The notes under the pieces are model-generated. The model searched no databases, was not told the DNA's origin, and saw only the letters and a list, made by a program, of their open reading frames with translations. The position numbers and the translations under genes were made by a program. Shown one piece after another: positions 45,877 to 56,100 of a DNA stretch of 64,000 nt. Each line of letters starts with the position of its first letter. Position 1 is the first letter of the stretch. Source of the DNA: Nesterenkonia alkaliphila (GTDB lineage: Bacteria > Actinomycetota > Actinomycetes > Actinomycetales > Micrococcaceae); contig NZ_WRPM01000071.1 of assembly GCF_009758175.1 (NCBI RefSeq), positions 56,012 through 120,011 of the forward strand, read 5' to 3'.

Positions 45877-46002
45877 GATCATCACCTTCCTTGAAGGTTC
45901 GCTTCATCGTGGTCTGCTTAACCAACACTGGCCACGCTAGGAGTCCCAGGTCAGTGCGAACCCAACGGAAGCTTGGAGCTTGCTCAACACTGCCCAGGAT
46001 GT

Positions 46003-46046
46003 AGCGAGCCCGCCGAAATCTGCCTGGGCAGTCCGGCGGGCTCGCT
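46003..46046 (-). terminator. hairpin after the AGCS symporter gene
   Basis: AGCGAGCCCGCCG (46003-46015) pairs perfectly with CGGCGGGCTCGCT (46034-46046); the loop also holds CTGCC/GGCAG. It lies 31 bases after the stop of the minus-strand symporter gene and fits a strong intrinsic terminator without U-tract. Confidence 0.75.
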
Positions 46047-46076
46047 GCGGTGCGTCAGTTGTTCGGGTTCCTCGGA

Positions 46077-47705
46077 TCAGGTGTCGGAGGAGACCTTGTT
46101 CCCGTCCACCACCACTGTCATATCCTCCGGACCGGGGATGTACTCCGGGTCCTCGTGCAGGCGGCCGGCCTTACGGTCAGCCAGGTACTGTTCCATCTCC
46201 TTCTTGACCACCGGGGCCAGGATGACCAGGCCGATCACGTTGATGAAGATGCACAGGAACAGGGCGGCATCAGCGAAGTCGATGATGTTGGCGAAGGACA
46301 CCAGGCAGCCGATGACGATCATGATGCAGATGATCACCCGGAAGACCATATCGCTGGCCTGGTTCTTGCCGAACAGGTAGCGCCATGCCTGTATACCGTA
46401 GTAGCTCCAGGTGATCAGGGTGGAGAACGCGAAGAGGAACACCGCGATGGCCAGCAGCACCGAGAATCCGTCGAAGAAGGAGTCGAAAGCACTGAAGGTC
46501 AGCCCGATCGGAGCATCTGCGTGCTCCTCCACGGCACCGGTGAAGGTGCCCTGGTCGGGGTACCAGGCGAAGATGATCACCAGGGCAGTCATGGTACAAA
46601 CCACCACAGTGTCGATGAAGGGCTCCAGCGCTGCCACGAAGCCCTCAGAGACGGGCCGCTTGGTCTTCACCGCAGAGTGCGCGATCGGCGCTGAGCCGAT
46701 GCCGGCCTCGTTGGAGAAGGCGGCACGCTGGACACCGATGATGATCACACCGATGACACCGCCGGCCACACCTTCAGGGGAGAACGCGCCGACGAATATC
46801 GCCTCGAGAGCCGCACCGATGTTGCCGAAGTTGGCGAAGATGACCACCAGACATGCCAGTACGTAGATACCGGCCATGGCCGGGACCAAGGAGGCGGTGA
46901 CCTTGGCGATGGACTTGATGCCGCCGATGATCACCAGGGCCACCAGGGCCGCGAAGACGATGCCGAAGACTAGGGCCCCGGCATCAGCATGCAGGATGGT
47001 GTTCTCGCTGCCGGTGACTGTGCCCAGCGCATCGCGGATTCCGGTGAACGCGTTGTTGGCTTGGAACATGCCGCCGCCGATGATGCCGAAGAGCATCACG
47101 GAGATGGCGAAGATTCCGGTGATGATGGCCACCGGGACCCGGCCCAGCTTCCGGAAGGCCACCGGCAGGTACTTGAACGGTCCGCCGTGGACGGTTCCGT
47201 CCTCATCAATAGTGCGGTAGCGGACACCCAGGGTGCACTCGACGAACTTGGTGCACATGCCCAACAGACCAGCCAGGATCATCCAGAACGTGGCCCCGGG
47301 CCCGCCCAGAGCGATGGCTGCGGCCACACCTGCAATGTTGCCCAAGCCCACGGTGCCGGAGACCGCTGCGGTCAACGCCTGGAAGTGGGTGACCTCGCCG
47401 GGATCATCCTTGCTGGAGTATTTGCCGCGCACCGTCTCCAGTGCCACGTGGAAGCCGGTGAACTGCACGCCCTTGAAGTAGATGGTGAAGCCGATGGCGG
47501 CCACAATGGCCCAGAGGACCACCAGGGAGCCGTCCCACAGTGCGGTGCCCTCAGGGAACGGCGCGCCCAGGGGGATCTGCACTGAAGTGCCAAAGATCAG
47601 GTTGACGAAGAACTCGGTGATATTGCCAAAGTGATGGTCAATCGTGTCAGCGAAATCCTGGATCGGCGACTGTTCGGCCGCCAGGATCTGTCCGTGCGGA
47701 CTCAT
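46077..47705 (-). CDS. alanine/glycine:cation symporter (AGCS family)
   Basis: A sodium- or proton-coupled amino-acid importer of 542 residues with about ten to twelve hydrophobic segments. Family motifs are LTAAVSGTVGLGNIAGVAAAIALGGPG, FWMILAGLLGMCTKFVECTLGVRYR and FSNEAGIGSAPIAHSA. ATG 47705 is preferred because AGGGG lies 9 bases upstream; an ATG at 47714 directly abuts it. A CRP-like site is found at 47878-47891. It is followed by a strong terminator. Confidence 0.93.
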   Translation of the reverse strand: MSPHGQILAAEQSPIQDFADTIDHHFGNITEFFVNLIFGTSVQIPLGAPFPEGTALWDGSLVVLWAIVAAIGFTIYFKGVQFTGFHVALETVRGKYSSKDDPGEVTHFQALTAAVSGTVGLGNIAGVAAAIALGGPGATFWMILAGLLGMCTKFVECTLGVRYRTIDEDGTVHGGPFKYLPVAFRKLGRVPVAIITGIFAISVMLFGIIGGGMFQANNAFTGIRDALGTVTGSENTILHADAGALVFGIVFAALVALVIIGGIKSIAKVTASLVPAMAGIYVLACLVVIFANFGNIGAALEAIFVGAFSPEGVAGGVIGVIIIGVQRAAFSNEAGIGSAPIAHSAVKTKRPVSEGFVAALEPFIDTVVVCTMTALVIIFAWYPDQGTFTGAVEEHADAPIGLTFSAFDSFFDGFSVLLAIAVFLFAFSTLITWSYYGIQAWRYLFGKNQASDMVFRVIICIMIVIGCLVSFANIIDFADAALFLCIFINVIGLVILAPVVKKEMEQYLADRKAGRLHEDPEYIPGPEDMTVVVDGNKVSSDT

Positions 47706-47877
47706 AGCGTTCATCCCCTCATGTGGATGTTCAAAGGCGAGTTTCAGGTGCCCGAAGGCACCCCTGGGTTCTCCCAGAATGCGCTTAATCTACTCGACTT
47801 CTGTTTCACACGGTTTGCGAAAGTTCTGCCGAGTGTTACAAGAACATTTCCCGTTGCCGGTTACTTTACACGCTGAA

Positions 47878-47891
47878 GTGATCTGAGTCAC
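47878..47891. promoter_or_regulatory. CRP/GlxR-like site between gatB and the AGCS symporter
   Basis: GTGATCTGAGTCAC is an exact GTGA-N6-TCAC match, 173 bases upstream of the symporter start and outside coding sequence. gatB ends on the other side, so the symporter is the more likely target. Confidence 0.45.
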
Positions 47892-47906
47892 TCATTAAAT
47901 GGGAGC

Positions 47907-47938
47907 GGCGCCCCAAGAACTTACTCTCTTGGGGCGCC
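47907..47938 (-). terminator. hairpin after gatB
   Basis: GGCGCCCCAAGA (47907-47918) pairs perfectly with TCTTGGGGCGCC (47927-47938) around an 8-base loop. It starts 23 bases after the gatB stop and ends the gatCAB operon. Confidence 0.8.
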
Positions 47939-47961
47939 GTCGTAGCAGATCAGACGCGGAG

Positions 47962-49478
47962 TTAGCCTTCGATGCCGAGTTTCTGCAGGACGATCTCGCG
48001 GACCTTGCCAGCATCAGCCTGACCGCGGGTCTCTTTCATCACCGGACCGATGAGCGCGCCGATGGCCTTGAGCTTGCCGGCGGCCACTTTCTCCACCACA
48101 TCGGGGTTTTCGGCCATGGCCTTCTCCACAGCGGCGGTGAGCGCGCCGTCGTCGGAGACCACCTCCAGGCCGCGGGCCGCCACGATCTCCGCCGGGGATC
48201 CTTCGCCGTCCACATGGTGCTCCAGGACCTGGCGGGCGATCTTGTCGTTGATCCTGCCCTGCTCGATCAGCCCGTTGAGCTCCACGATGGTGGCCGGGGA
48301 CACGCCCAGCTCGGCAGGCTCGGTGTCCCGGGCGTTGGCAAGCCGGGAGATCTCGCCCATCCACCACTTCCTGGCCACGGCCGGAGCCGCTCCCTGCTCC
48401 ACGGTCTCCTCGATGGCGTCGAGCAGCCCGGCGGCGATCACATCTCGGAACTCCGCGTCGGTGTAGCCCCAGGACTGGCGCAGCCGGCGGCGTCGCTCTG
48501 CCGGAGGCTCCGGCAGCTCCGCGCGCAGTGCGGCCACCCATTCCTCGGTGACGGTGACCGGCACCAGGTCGGGTTCGGGGAAGTACCGGTAGTCATCGGC
48601 GTCGGACTTGGGCCGCCCGGAGCTGGTGGTGCGGGTGGTCTCCTGCCAGTGCCGGGTCTCCTGGACGATGGACCCGCCTGCGGCCAGAATCCCGGCATGG
48701 CGGCGGATCTCGTAGTGCACCGCATGCTCCACCGCGCGCATGGAGTTCACGTTCTTGGTCTCGCTGCGGGTGCCGAACCGGCTGGAGCCCTTGGGCATCA
48801 GGGAGACGTTGGCGTCGCAGCGGACATTGCCGCGCTCCATCCTGGCATCCGAGATGTCCAGGGCCTTGACGATGTCCCGGATGGCCGAGACATAGGCCCG
48901 GGCGATCTCTGGGGCGCGCTCCCCGGCGCCGGTGATGGGTTTGGTGACGATCTCGATCAGCGGCACCCCGGAGCGGTTGTAGTCCACCAGCGAGTACTCC
49001 GCGCCCTGGATGCGCCCGGAGGTGCCGGCGTGGGTCAGCTTGCCGGCGTCCTCCTCCATATGGGCCCGTTCGATCTCCACCCGGAAGATCTCGCCGTCGT
49101 CCAGCTCCACATCCAGGTGCCCGTCGAAGGCGATGGGCTCGTCGTACTGGGAGGTCTGCCAGTTCTTGGGGGTGTCCGGGTAGAAGTACTGCTTGCGGGC
49201 GAACCGGCAGTAGGGGGCGATCTGGCAGTTCAGCGCCAGACCAAGCCTGATCGCCGATTCCACGGCCTTGCCGTTGACCACCGGCAGGGTGCCGGGCAGC
49301 CCCAGGCAGACCTCGTTGACGTTGGTATTGGGCTCATCGCCGAAGGCGTTGGGCGCCGAGGAGAACATCTTGGTGGCGGTGTTCAGCTCCACATGGACCT
49401 CGAAGCCCATCACCGGCTCGTAGCGCTCCAGGGCCTCCTCGAAGCTCAGCGGCTGCGCTTCCGTCAGAGTCTCAGTCA

Positions 49479-49479
<1 letters not shown>
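47962..49479 (-). CDS. gatB: Asp/Glu-tRNA amidotransferase subunit B
   Basis: tRNA-binding and kinase subunit of GatCAB (505 residues), which converts Glu-tRNA(Gln) and/or Asp-tRNA(Asn) to the amidated forms. Recognised stretches are YEPVMGFEVHVELNTATKMFS, NVNEVCLGLPGTLPVVN, YFYPDTPKNWQTSQYDEP and a C-terminal YqeY-like domain. Its ATG overlaps the gatA stop (ATGA). Confidence 0.97.
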
Positions 49480-51053
<1,574 letters not shown>

Positions 51054-51060
51054 CTTCTTC

Positions 51061-51357
51061 TCACTCCCCATCCAGGATGGCCGGAACTTTGAACCGTGAG
51101 TCCTCAGCATCGGGCGCATTGGCCAGCGACTCCTCGGCGGTGAACACATGGCCCACCACATCCTCACGGAACACATTGGTCAGCGGCAGCGGATGGCTGG
51201 TGGCAGGCACATCCGCCCCGGCGGCCTCCTGGACCTGCTTCACAGAGTCCACAATCACGCCGAGCTCGCTGGTCATCTTCTCCAGCTCGGCATCGGTCAT
51301 GGCGATATGGGCGAGTTTTGCAAGATGCTCGACGTCGGCGCGCGAGATCTCAGACAT
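51061..51357 (-). CDS. gatC: Asp/Glu-tRNA amidotransferase subunit C
   Basis: Small structural subunit (98 residues) that stabilises GatA. It starts [20 protein letters not shown] and ends with the conserved LRxD-like region [37 protein letters not shown] lies 5 bases before ATG 51357. First gene of gatC-gatA-gatB. Confidence 0.95.
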   Translation of the reverse strand: MSEISRADVEHLAKLAHIAMTDAELEKMTSELGVIVDSVKQVQEAAGADVPATSHPLPLTNVFREDVVGHVFTAEESLANAPDAEDSRFKVPAILDGE

Positions 51358-51385
51358 AGAGCTCCCTAGAAAGTTGGCTGCTGTA

Positions 51386-52159
51386 CTACGTGACATCTAC
51401 AAGTATGACGGTGACATTGTCCCGGCCGCCGTGGCGCAGCGCCTGGTGGATCAGCCAGTCAACGGTCTCCTGGGCATTGCGCCCGGCATTGAGGATCTGG
51501 GCGATCTGCTCATCGGTGAGCTCCCCGGTCAGCCCGTCGGAACAGACCAACAGCCGCTGGCCGGTATCCACAGTGGCCGTGGTGAAGTCTGCCCCGAGCA
51601 TATCCCCAGCGCCCAGGGCACGGGTGATCACATTGCGCTGCGGATGCGAGTGCATCTCCGCGGCGGTGATCATCCCAGAGTCAGCCAGTTCCTGGACCTG
51701 GGAGTGGTCCCGGGTGAGCCGGATCAGCGCCCCGTCGTTGAGCAGATAGGTGCGCGAGTCGCCGATATTGAACACCAGCCACTGCCACTGGCCCCGGTGG
51801 TCCTCGCCAGTGTGGTGGTCGGCGGCCTCCACCACTGCGGCACCGGTGAGCGTGGTGCCGGCCTTGGAGTTGGTGGCTTCCCTGATCCGGGCGTCGGCAT
51901 CGTCTAAGAACCTCTGGAGATCTTGCTCGCCGACCTTACCGGCATGGGATTCCCAGCCTTCAGCGAGTGCCTGGACAGCCAACGACGACGCCACCTCACC
52001 GGCCTCGTGCCCACCCATTCCGTCGGCCACCGCATAGAGCCGGTCGGTGACCACGAAGGAGTCCTCGTTGAGCTCACGGCGCAGGCCGACATGGGAGCCG
52101 TAGCCGTAGTCGACATACGGCACCGCAGTGCTGTCGGCGGAATTGGCGCTGGTGCTCAC
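51386..52159 (-). CDS. PP2C-family serine/threonine phosphatase
   Basis: A 257-residue soluble PP2C phosphatase. Metal-binding motifs are RRELNEDSF, VADGMGGHEAGE, VCSDGLTGELTDEQI and GGRDNVTVIL. It would reverse Ser/Thr phosphorylation; no partner kinase is encoded nearby. It starts with GTG 52159 and has no membrane segment. Confidence 0.92.
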   Translation of the reverse strand: MSTSANSADSTAVPYVDYGYGSHVGLRRELNEDSFVVTDRLYAVADGMGGHEAGEVASSLAVQALAEGWESHAGKVGEQDLQRFLDDADARIREATNSKAGTTLTGAAVVEAADHHTGEDHRGQWQWLVFNIGDSRTYLLNDGALIRLTRDHSQVQELADSGMITAAEMHSHPQRNVITRALGAGDMLGADFTTATVDTGQRLLVCSDGLTGELTDEQIAQILNAGRNAQETVDWLIHQALRHGGRDNVTVILVDVT

Positions 52160-52207
52160 GGAACTATCTTGTCACGAATAGATACCGCACCGTTATCTCC
52201 GCGTGCT

Positions 52208-53623
52208 CTAGCTGTTATCCAGGGCGATGCTGCTGCCGCGGGCGCGCAGCAGCATGCTGAGAGCTACCTCGCCGAAGCCGCGGACGATCCGCGGCGGCTG
52301 CGGCACCAGCATGTAGTCCGGGTTCTCCTCGAGGCGGGCGGCGGTAGTGGAGTCCACCAGGATGGTGCCCGGATCGGCTAGGGAGGTCAGCCGTGCCGCG
52401 AGGTTCACAGTGGGGCCGTAGATGTCTCCCATCCGGGACAGCACCCGGCCCCAGACCACTGAGACCCGCGCCTCTGGGAGCACATCATCTGCGGCGATGG
52501 TCTCTGCCAGAGCCAGCGCAATCTCTGCCCCGGCCTCCGGGGTCTCGGCGTTGTAGAGCACCTCATCACCCACGGTCTTGACCAGCCGGCCCCCGCCGAT
52601 GGAGATGATCTCCGCGCATCGGGACTCGAAGCGCTGCACCATATGGGCCAAGGTGCGCTCGCTCATCTGCCGGGAGAGCGATGTGTATGAGACCAGGTCT
52701 GCGAAGCCCACCGCGCGGGCCAGCGGCAGCGGCGCGTCCGGCTCGCTGCCGTCACGTCCCCGGGAGACCGAGGCCAGGCCCGACTCCACCCGCACGGTGA
52801 GCCGCTGCAGGGCGGCTGAGAGCTGACGCCGCCAGGCATAGCTCATCAGCTGCTGCAGGGGGTCGATCAGCTCCGGCAGGGCCTCGACCACCTGACTGCG
52901 CGCCTCAGCGTCGGAGAGCTCCTGGTTGGCGATCTTGTCCTCGACCAGCGCTTCGATCTGCCAGACCACCATGCGGTCGGTCATCTGGCCCACGGAGCGG
53001 GTCAGGCTGATCGCGGTCTCCTGATTGAGGTGCCCCTCCCGGACCAGGTCCACCATCTGGGCTAGGGCCTCGGCATCGGCCTCGGTGAAGGCCTTGACGT
53101 CCTCCTCCAGGTTGGGGAAGCCCAACGCCCGCCAAAGCCGGCGGGCCGAGCGGGTGGAGACTCCCATCCGCTGGGCCATCTCACGGTAGGTCAGGGTACG
53201 CTCGGCGCCCAGCAGCCGGTGCTCCAGGTGCCGGATGTTCCGGTGCCAGTCACGCTCCTCCAAACTGGGCGCGGGAATCGGCGCAGTGGCGGAGGCGCCT
53301 TCGGAGTGGGTCTCCGGCAGCGGGTGACCGGTGAAGGCGGCTGCACCTTCGGGATCGGTCGGGGTTGCGGTCGGTTGCCGGGCCCCGGGCCGGGGCGGGG
53401 CGGGGCTGGTCTGGCGGGTGCTGGGACGGCCGGTGCGCACTGTAGGGAAGTCGCTCCAGTCAGCCCGCGCGGCGGAGAGCTCCTCTGCGGTATAGCCGCC
53501 CTCATCGCCCAGGCGGGGCAGCTCGGCAGTCTCATCGGCCATATAGGGGCTGGCCCCGAACCCGCGCTGGCGGGCGCGCTTCCAGGAAGGGGGCGGCCCC
53601 TGCCCGGTGATTTCCTCAGACAC
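52208..53623 (-). CDS. class III adenylate/guanylate cyclase
   Basis: A 471-residue cyclase. The N-terminal 135 residues are Pro/Ala-rich and probably disordered; residues about 140-290 resemble the autoinhibitory, pH-responsive domain of Rv1264-type cyclases; the catalytic domain covers about 300-471. Metal-binding Asp is in GFADLVSYTSL, the substrate lysine and second Asp in LVKTVGDEVLYN, and the transition-state Asn/Arg in GPTVNLAARLT. The start is GTG 53623, overlapping the stop of the PH-domain gene (GTGTCTGA), with CGGAG upstream. It is a likely cAMP source for the CRP-like sites in this window. Confidence 0.85.
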   Translation of the reverse strand: MSEEITGQGPPPSWKRARQRGFGASPYMADETAELPRLGDEGGYTAEELSAARADWSDFPTVRTGRPSTRQTSPAPPRPGARQPTATPTDPEGAAAFTGHPLPETHSEGASATAPIPAPSLEERDWHRNIRHLEHRLLGAERTLTYREMAQRMGVSTRSARRLWRALGFPNLEEDVKAFTEADAEALAQMVDLVREGHLNQETAISLTRSVGQMTDRMVVWQIEALVEDKIANQELSDAEARSQVVEALPELIDPLQQLMSYAWRRQLSAALQRLTVRVESGLASVSRGRDGSEPDAPLPLARAVGFADLVSYTSLSRQMSERTLAHMVQRFESRCAEIISIGGGRLVKTVGDEVLYNAETPEAGAEIALALAETIAADDVLPEARVSVVWGRVLSRMGDIYGPTVNLAARLTSLADPGTILVDSTTAARLEENPDYMLVPQPPRIVRGFGEVALSMLLRARGSSIALDNS

Positions 53624-54221
53624 GGCCGGCTCCGAAGGAGGCGCCGTGGACATCTCCGCGGGCGGCAGCGGAGAACTGGGCCTGCTGGGCGGCTGCCGCT
53701 CTGGCCTGGGCCCGGCGCCGGTACTCGCCCAGCTCCTGGGCCAGCAGAGTGTTGAAGCCCTCGGGATCTGGCAGGTCGCGCAGTCTGGTGCGTTGGTGCT
53801 GGCCGTAGGCGCCATGGATCAGCACCAAATCTCCGGCCCCGGCCATCTCCTGCATATTGGTGCGTTTGATCTGGTGCTGGCTGAGCAGTGCCAGCGGGAT
53901 CACCGTGGGCTGGGGTGCTCCGACGAGGTTCTTCTCCACCAGCCGGTCAGTGGTCAGGAAGGTGAACCGGTTCAACCATCCGATAAGCGGCTTCAGCGTG
54001 CCCAGCCCCAGGCTGAGCAGCCCCGCCGCCCAGACCAGGAACACCGCGATATGGCTGTACTGCTGCACGAACTCCGGCTGGGTATCCCGGGTGAGGTACC
54101 CCAACAGAAAACTCATCAGGGCGATGGTCACCAACAGATTCACTGCAGCTGGGATCAGCGCCCGGTGGTGCGCGCGGGTGCGCAGGATCACCTGTTCGCC
54201 CTCAACGAGTCTCAGCAGCAT
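53616..54221 (-). CDS. bacterial PH-domain membrane protein
   Basis: A 201-residue protein with two N-terminal hydrophobic helices (ALIPAAVNLLVTIALMSFLLG; IAVFLVWAAGLLSLGLG), a bacterial PH-like domain (FTFLTTDRLVEKNLVG; IPLALLSQHQIKRTNMQEMAGAGDLVLIHGAYGQ), and an Ala/Gln-rich tail. Function unknown. It is coupled to the cyclase gene by an 8-base overlap, so the pair may work together at the membrane. ATG 54221 (MLLRLVEGE) fits the family; the ribosome binding site is weak. Confidence 0.75.
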   Translation of the reverse strand: MLLRLVEGEQVILRTRAHHRALIPAAVNLLVTIALMSFLLGYLTRDTQPEFVQQYSHIAVFLVWAAGLLSLGLGTLKPLIGWLNRFTFLTTDRLVEKNLVGAPQPTVIPLALLSQHQIKRTNMQEMAGAGDLVLIHGAYGQHQRTRLRDLPDPEGFNTLLAQELGEYRRRAQARAAAAQQAQFSAAARGDVHGASFGAGRV

Positions 54222-54243
54222 GGTCACCAGTCTACGTCGGGGC

Positions 54244-55089
54244 TCAGGCCCCGCCGGACTGGCGCAGATGATACACATCTCCCACAGAGAAGCTACGACG
54301 CCGCCCGTCCACCTCTACTGCCAGAGCACCCTCGGGCTCGACTCCGGTGGCGGTGCCGTGAGCTGTGCTGCCGTCGGGAAGCTCCACCCGGACCTGCCTG
54401 CCGACCGTGCTGATCACCGCGATGATCTCCTGCCGGATCGGCTCAATATCACCTGCCCCCTGGATCCGCTGCAGGAGTCCGGCCAGGCTCTCCAGCCAGT
54501 CGGCCAGCAGTTCGGTGCGCAGCCGGGCCGCCTGCGGGCTGTCCGGGGCCGGAGCGGGCAGCCCAGCCCGCTGCAGCTCCAGCAGCAGGGAGGTTGCGGT
54601 GGGGATGGGGAGCTGATCTGCGCTCAGCAGCACGTTGATCCCGCAGCCCAGGATGACCGTCTCTGGGGACTGCGGCGGAACTGCAGCCAGGATGCCGGAG
54701 ATCTTGCGGTCTTCCACATGCACATCATTGGGCCATTTCATCGCTGCGGGCAGACCCCGGCTGCGCAGCACCCCGACTAGGGCAAGGCCGGCCGCCAGAC
54801 TGAGCCAGTGCCTCTGCTCTGGGGGCAGACTGGGCCGCAGCACAATGGAGCTGGATAAGGAGCCGCCGCCGGGCGAGGACCAGGCCCGGGCCAGTCTGCC
54901 GCGCCCGCCCGTCTGCTCCTCGGCGGTGAGCACCGAAAGATGCGGCCACTGCTCGGAGAAGCCCGGCTGGGCCGAGGCAGCCAGCAGATCGGCATTGGTG
55001 GAGCCGGTGGACTCTACCCGGTGCAGCCGTGCGTAGAGGCCTGGCTGCACCAACCGCCGGTGCAGCAGCTCAGTGTCCAGAGGGTGCAT
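54244..55089 (-). CDS. birA: biotin-protein ligase
   Basis: Attaches biotin to acyl-CoA carboxylase (here AccA, biotinyl-Lys in the window) using ATP. The biotinoyl-AMP binding motif GGRGRLARAW is at about residues 60-70, followed by KWPNDVHVEDRKISGILA and the C-terminal SH3-like domain (GTATGVEPEGALAVEV). It has no N-terminal DNA-binding domain, so it is a monofunctional ligase. ATG 55089 is 5 bases after the SDR stop; both genes face away from accD. Confidence 0.94.
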   Translation of the reverse strand: MHPLDTELLHRRLVQPGLYARLHRVESTGSTNADLLAASAQPGFSEQWPHLSVLTAEEQTGGRGRLARAWSSPGGGSLSSSIVLRPSLPPEQRHWLSLAAGLALVGVLRSRGLPAAMKWPNDVHVEDRKISGILAAVPPQSPETVILGCGINVLLSADQLPIPTATSLLLELQRAGLPAPAPDSPQAARLRTELLADWLESLAGLLQRIQGAGDIEPIRQEIIAVISTVGRQVRVELPDGSTAHGTATGVEPEGALAVEVDGRRRSFSVGDVYHLRQSGGA

Positions 55090-55093
55090 CTCG

Positions 55094-55942
55094 TTACAGG
55101 AAGAAGTCCGGCAGCAGCTCGGCACTGGGGTCCACCGCATAGTCGCTGAAGTCGGTGATCCCGGTCTCCCGGAGCACCTGCTCATCGGTGAGGAAGGTCC
55201 CCGAGTCCAGGTCGGCCTCGCCGGTGATCAGCGCGTAGGCAGCCTCGGCCACGATCTGGGGCCTGCGGGCCCCGGGGACCAGGTCCTTACCGCCGGGGAT
55301 ATTGCGTACCGCCTCGGTGGCGATCAGCGTGACCGGCCAGAGGCTGTTGACCTTCACTCCGGCGCTGGCGAGCTCTGCGGCCAGTCCGATTGTGGTCATC
55401 GACATCGCGTATTTGCTCATGGTGTAGCCCAGGTTCTGGGCGAACCATTTGGGGTCCAGGTTGATCGGCGGGGACAGGGTGAGGATCTTCGGGTCCCAGC
55501 CCGACTGCTGGGCGCTGGCGCGCAGATGCGGAATCGCGGCCCTGGACAGGGCGAAGCTGCCGCGGGCATTGATGTCCTGCATCAGGTCGTAGCGCTTCAT
55601 GTCTTGGTGCTCTGCCGGGCGCAGATCAATGGCTGAGGCGTTGTTGACCACAGCGTCGATTCCGCCGAAGCGCTCCACCGCGGAGTCCACCGCCCGGGTG
55701 ATGTCCTCGTCGTTGCGGATATCACCGACGATAGCCAGGCCTTGCCCTCCGGCGGCTTCAACATCGGCCACTGCGGTGTGCACCGTGCCGGGCAGGGTGG
55801 GGTGCGGCTGATCGGTTTTAGCAAGCAGCACGATATTTGCACCGGCTGCCGCCAGTTTCACCGCAATGGCATGGCCGATCCCCCGGCTGCCGCCGGAGAT
55901 CAGAACGGTCTTGGAGGCGAGCGAGGCTGTGGGCTGCGTCAT
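55094..55942 (-). CDS. short-chain dehydrogenase/reductase (HSDL2-like)
   Basis: NAD(P)-dependent oxidoreductase of 282 residues. The cofactor motif is GGSRGIG, then NNAS, and the catalytic Tyr-Lys in GYTMSKYAM. SPPINLDPKWF and the C-terminal FLTDEQVLRETG match hydroxysteroid-dehydrogenase-like (HSDL2) members, whose substrates are unknown, possibly acyl-CoA related. It is transcribed divergently from accD and precedes birA. A TetR half-site lies upstream at 55955-55963. Confidence 0.85.
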   Translation of the reverse strand: MTQPTASLASKTVLISGGSRGIGHAIAVKLAAAGANIVLLAKTDQPHPTLPGTVHTAVADVEAAGGQGLAIVGDIRNDEDITRAVDSAVERFGGIDAVVNNASAIDLRPAEHQDMKRYDLMQDINARGSFALSRAAIPHLRASAQQSGWDPKILTLSPPINLDPKWFAQNLGYTMSKYAMSMTTIGLAAELASAGVKVNSLWPVTLIATEAVRNIPGGKDLVPGARRPQIVAEAAYALITGEADLDSGTFLTDEQVLRETGITDFSDYAVDPSAELLPDFFL

Positions 55943-55954
55943 AGCCCCTTAGCT

Positions 55955-55963
55955 TACTGACCG
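55955..55963. promoter_or_regulatory. single TetR/PaaR-like half-site before the SDR gene
   Basis: TACTGACCG is identical to the left arm of the operator at 35116, but the other arm is not conserved (TAGCTAACA). It lies 13 bases from the SDR start. It may be chance or a weak site. The remaining divergent region to 56100 holds no other clear signal. Confidence 0.25.
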
Positions 55964-56100
55964 GTAGCTAACACCGCTACCAGGTGAGGTGTGCGGCGTC
56001 GTCCTAAATTTGTAGGGTCCATACATTAGGACGTCCCAGCATCCTCATTAGACTGTGCTTCAGTTTGTAGGACCTCGACGAAAGTGCGCCGAAAACCACT

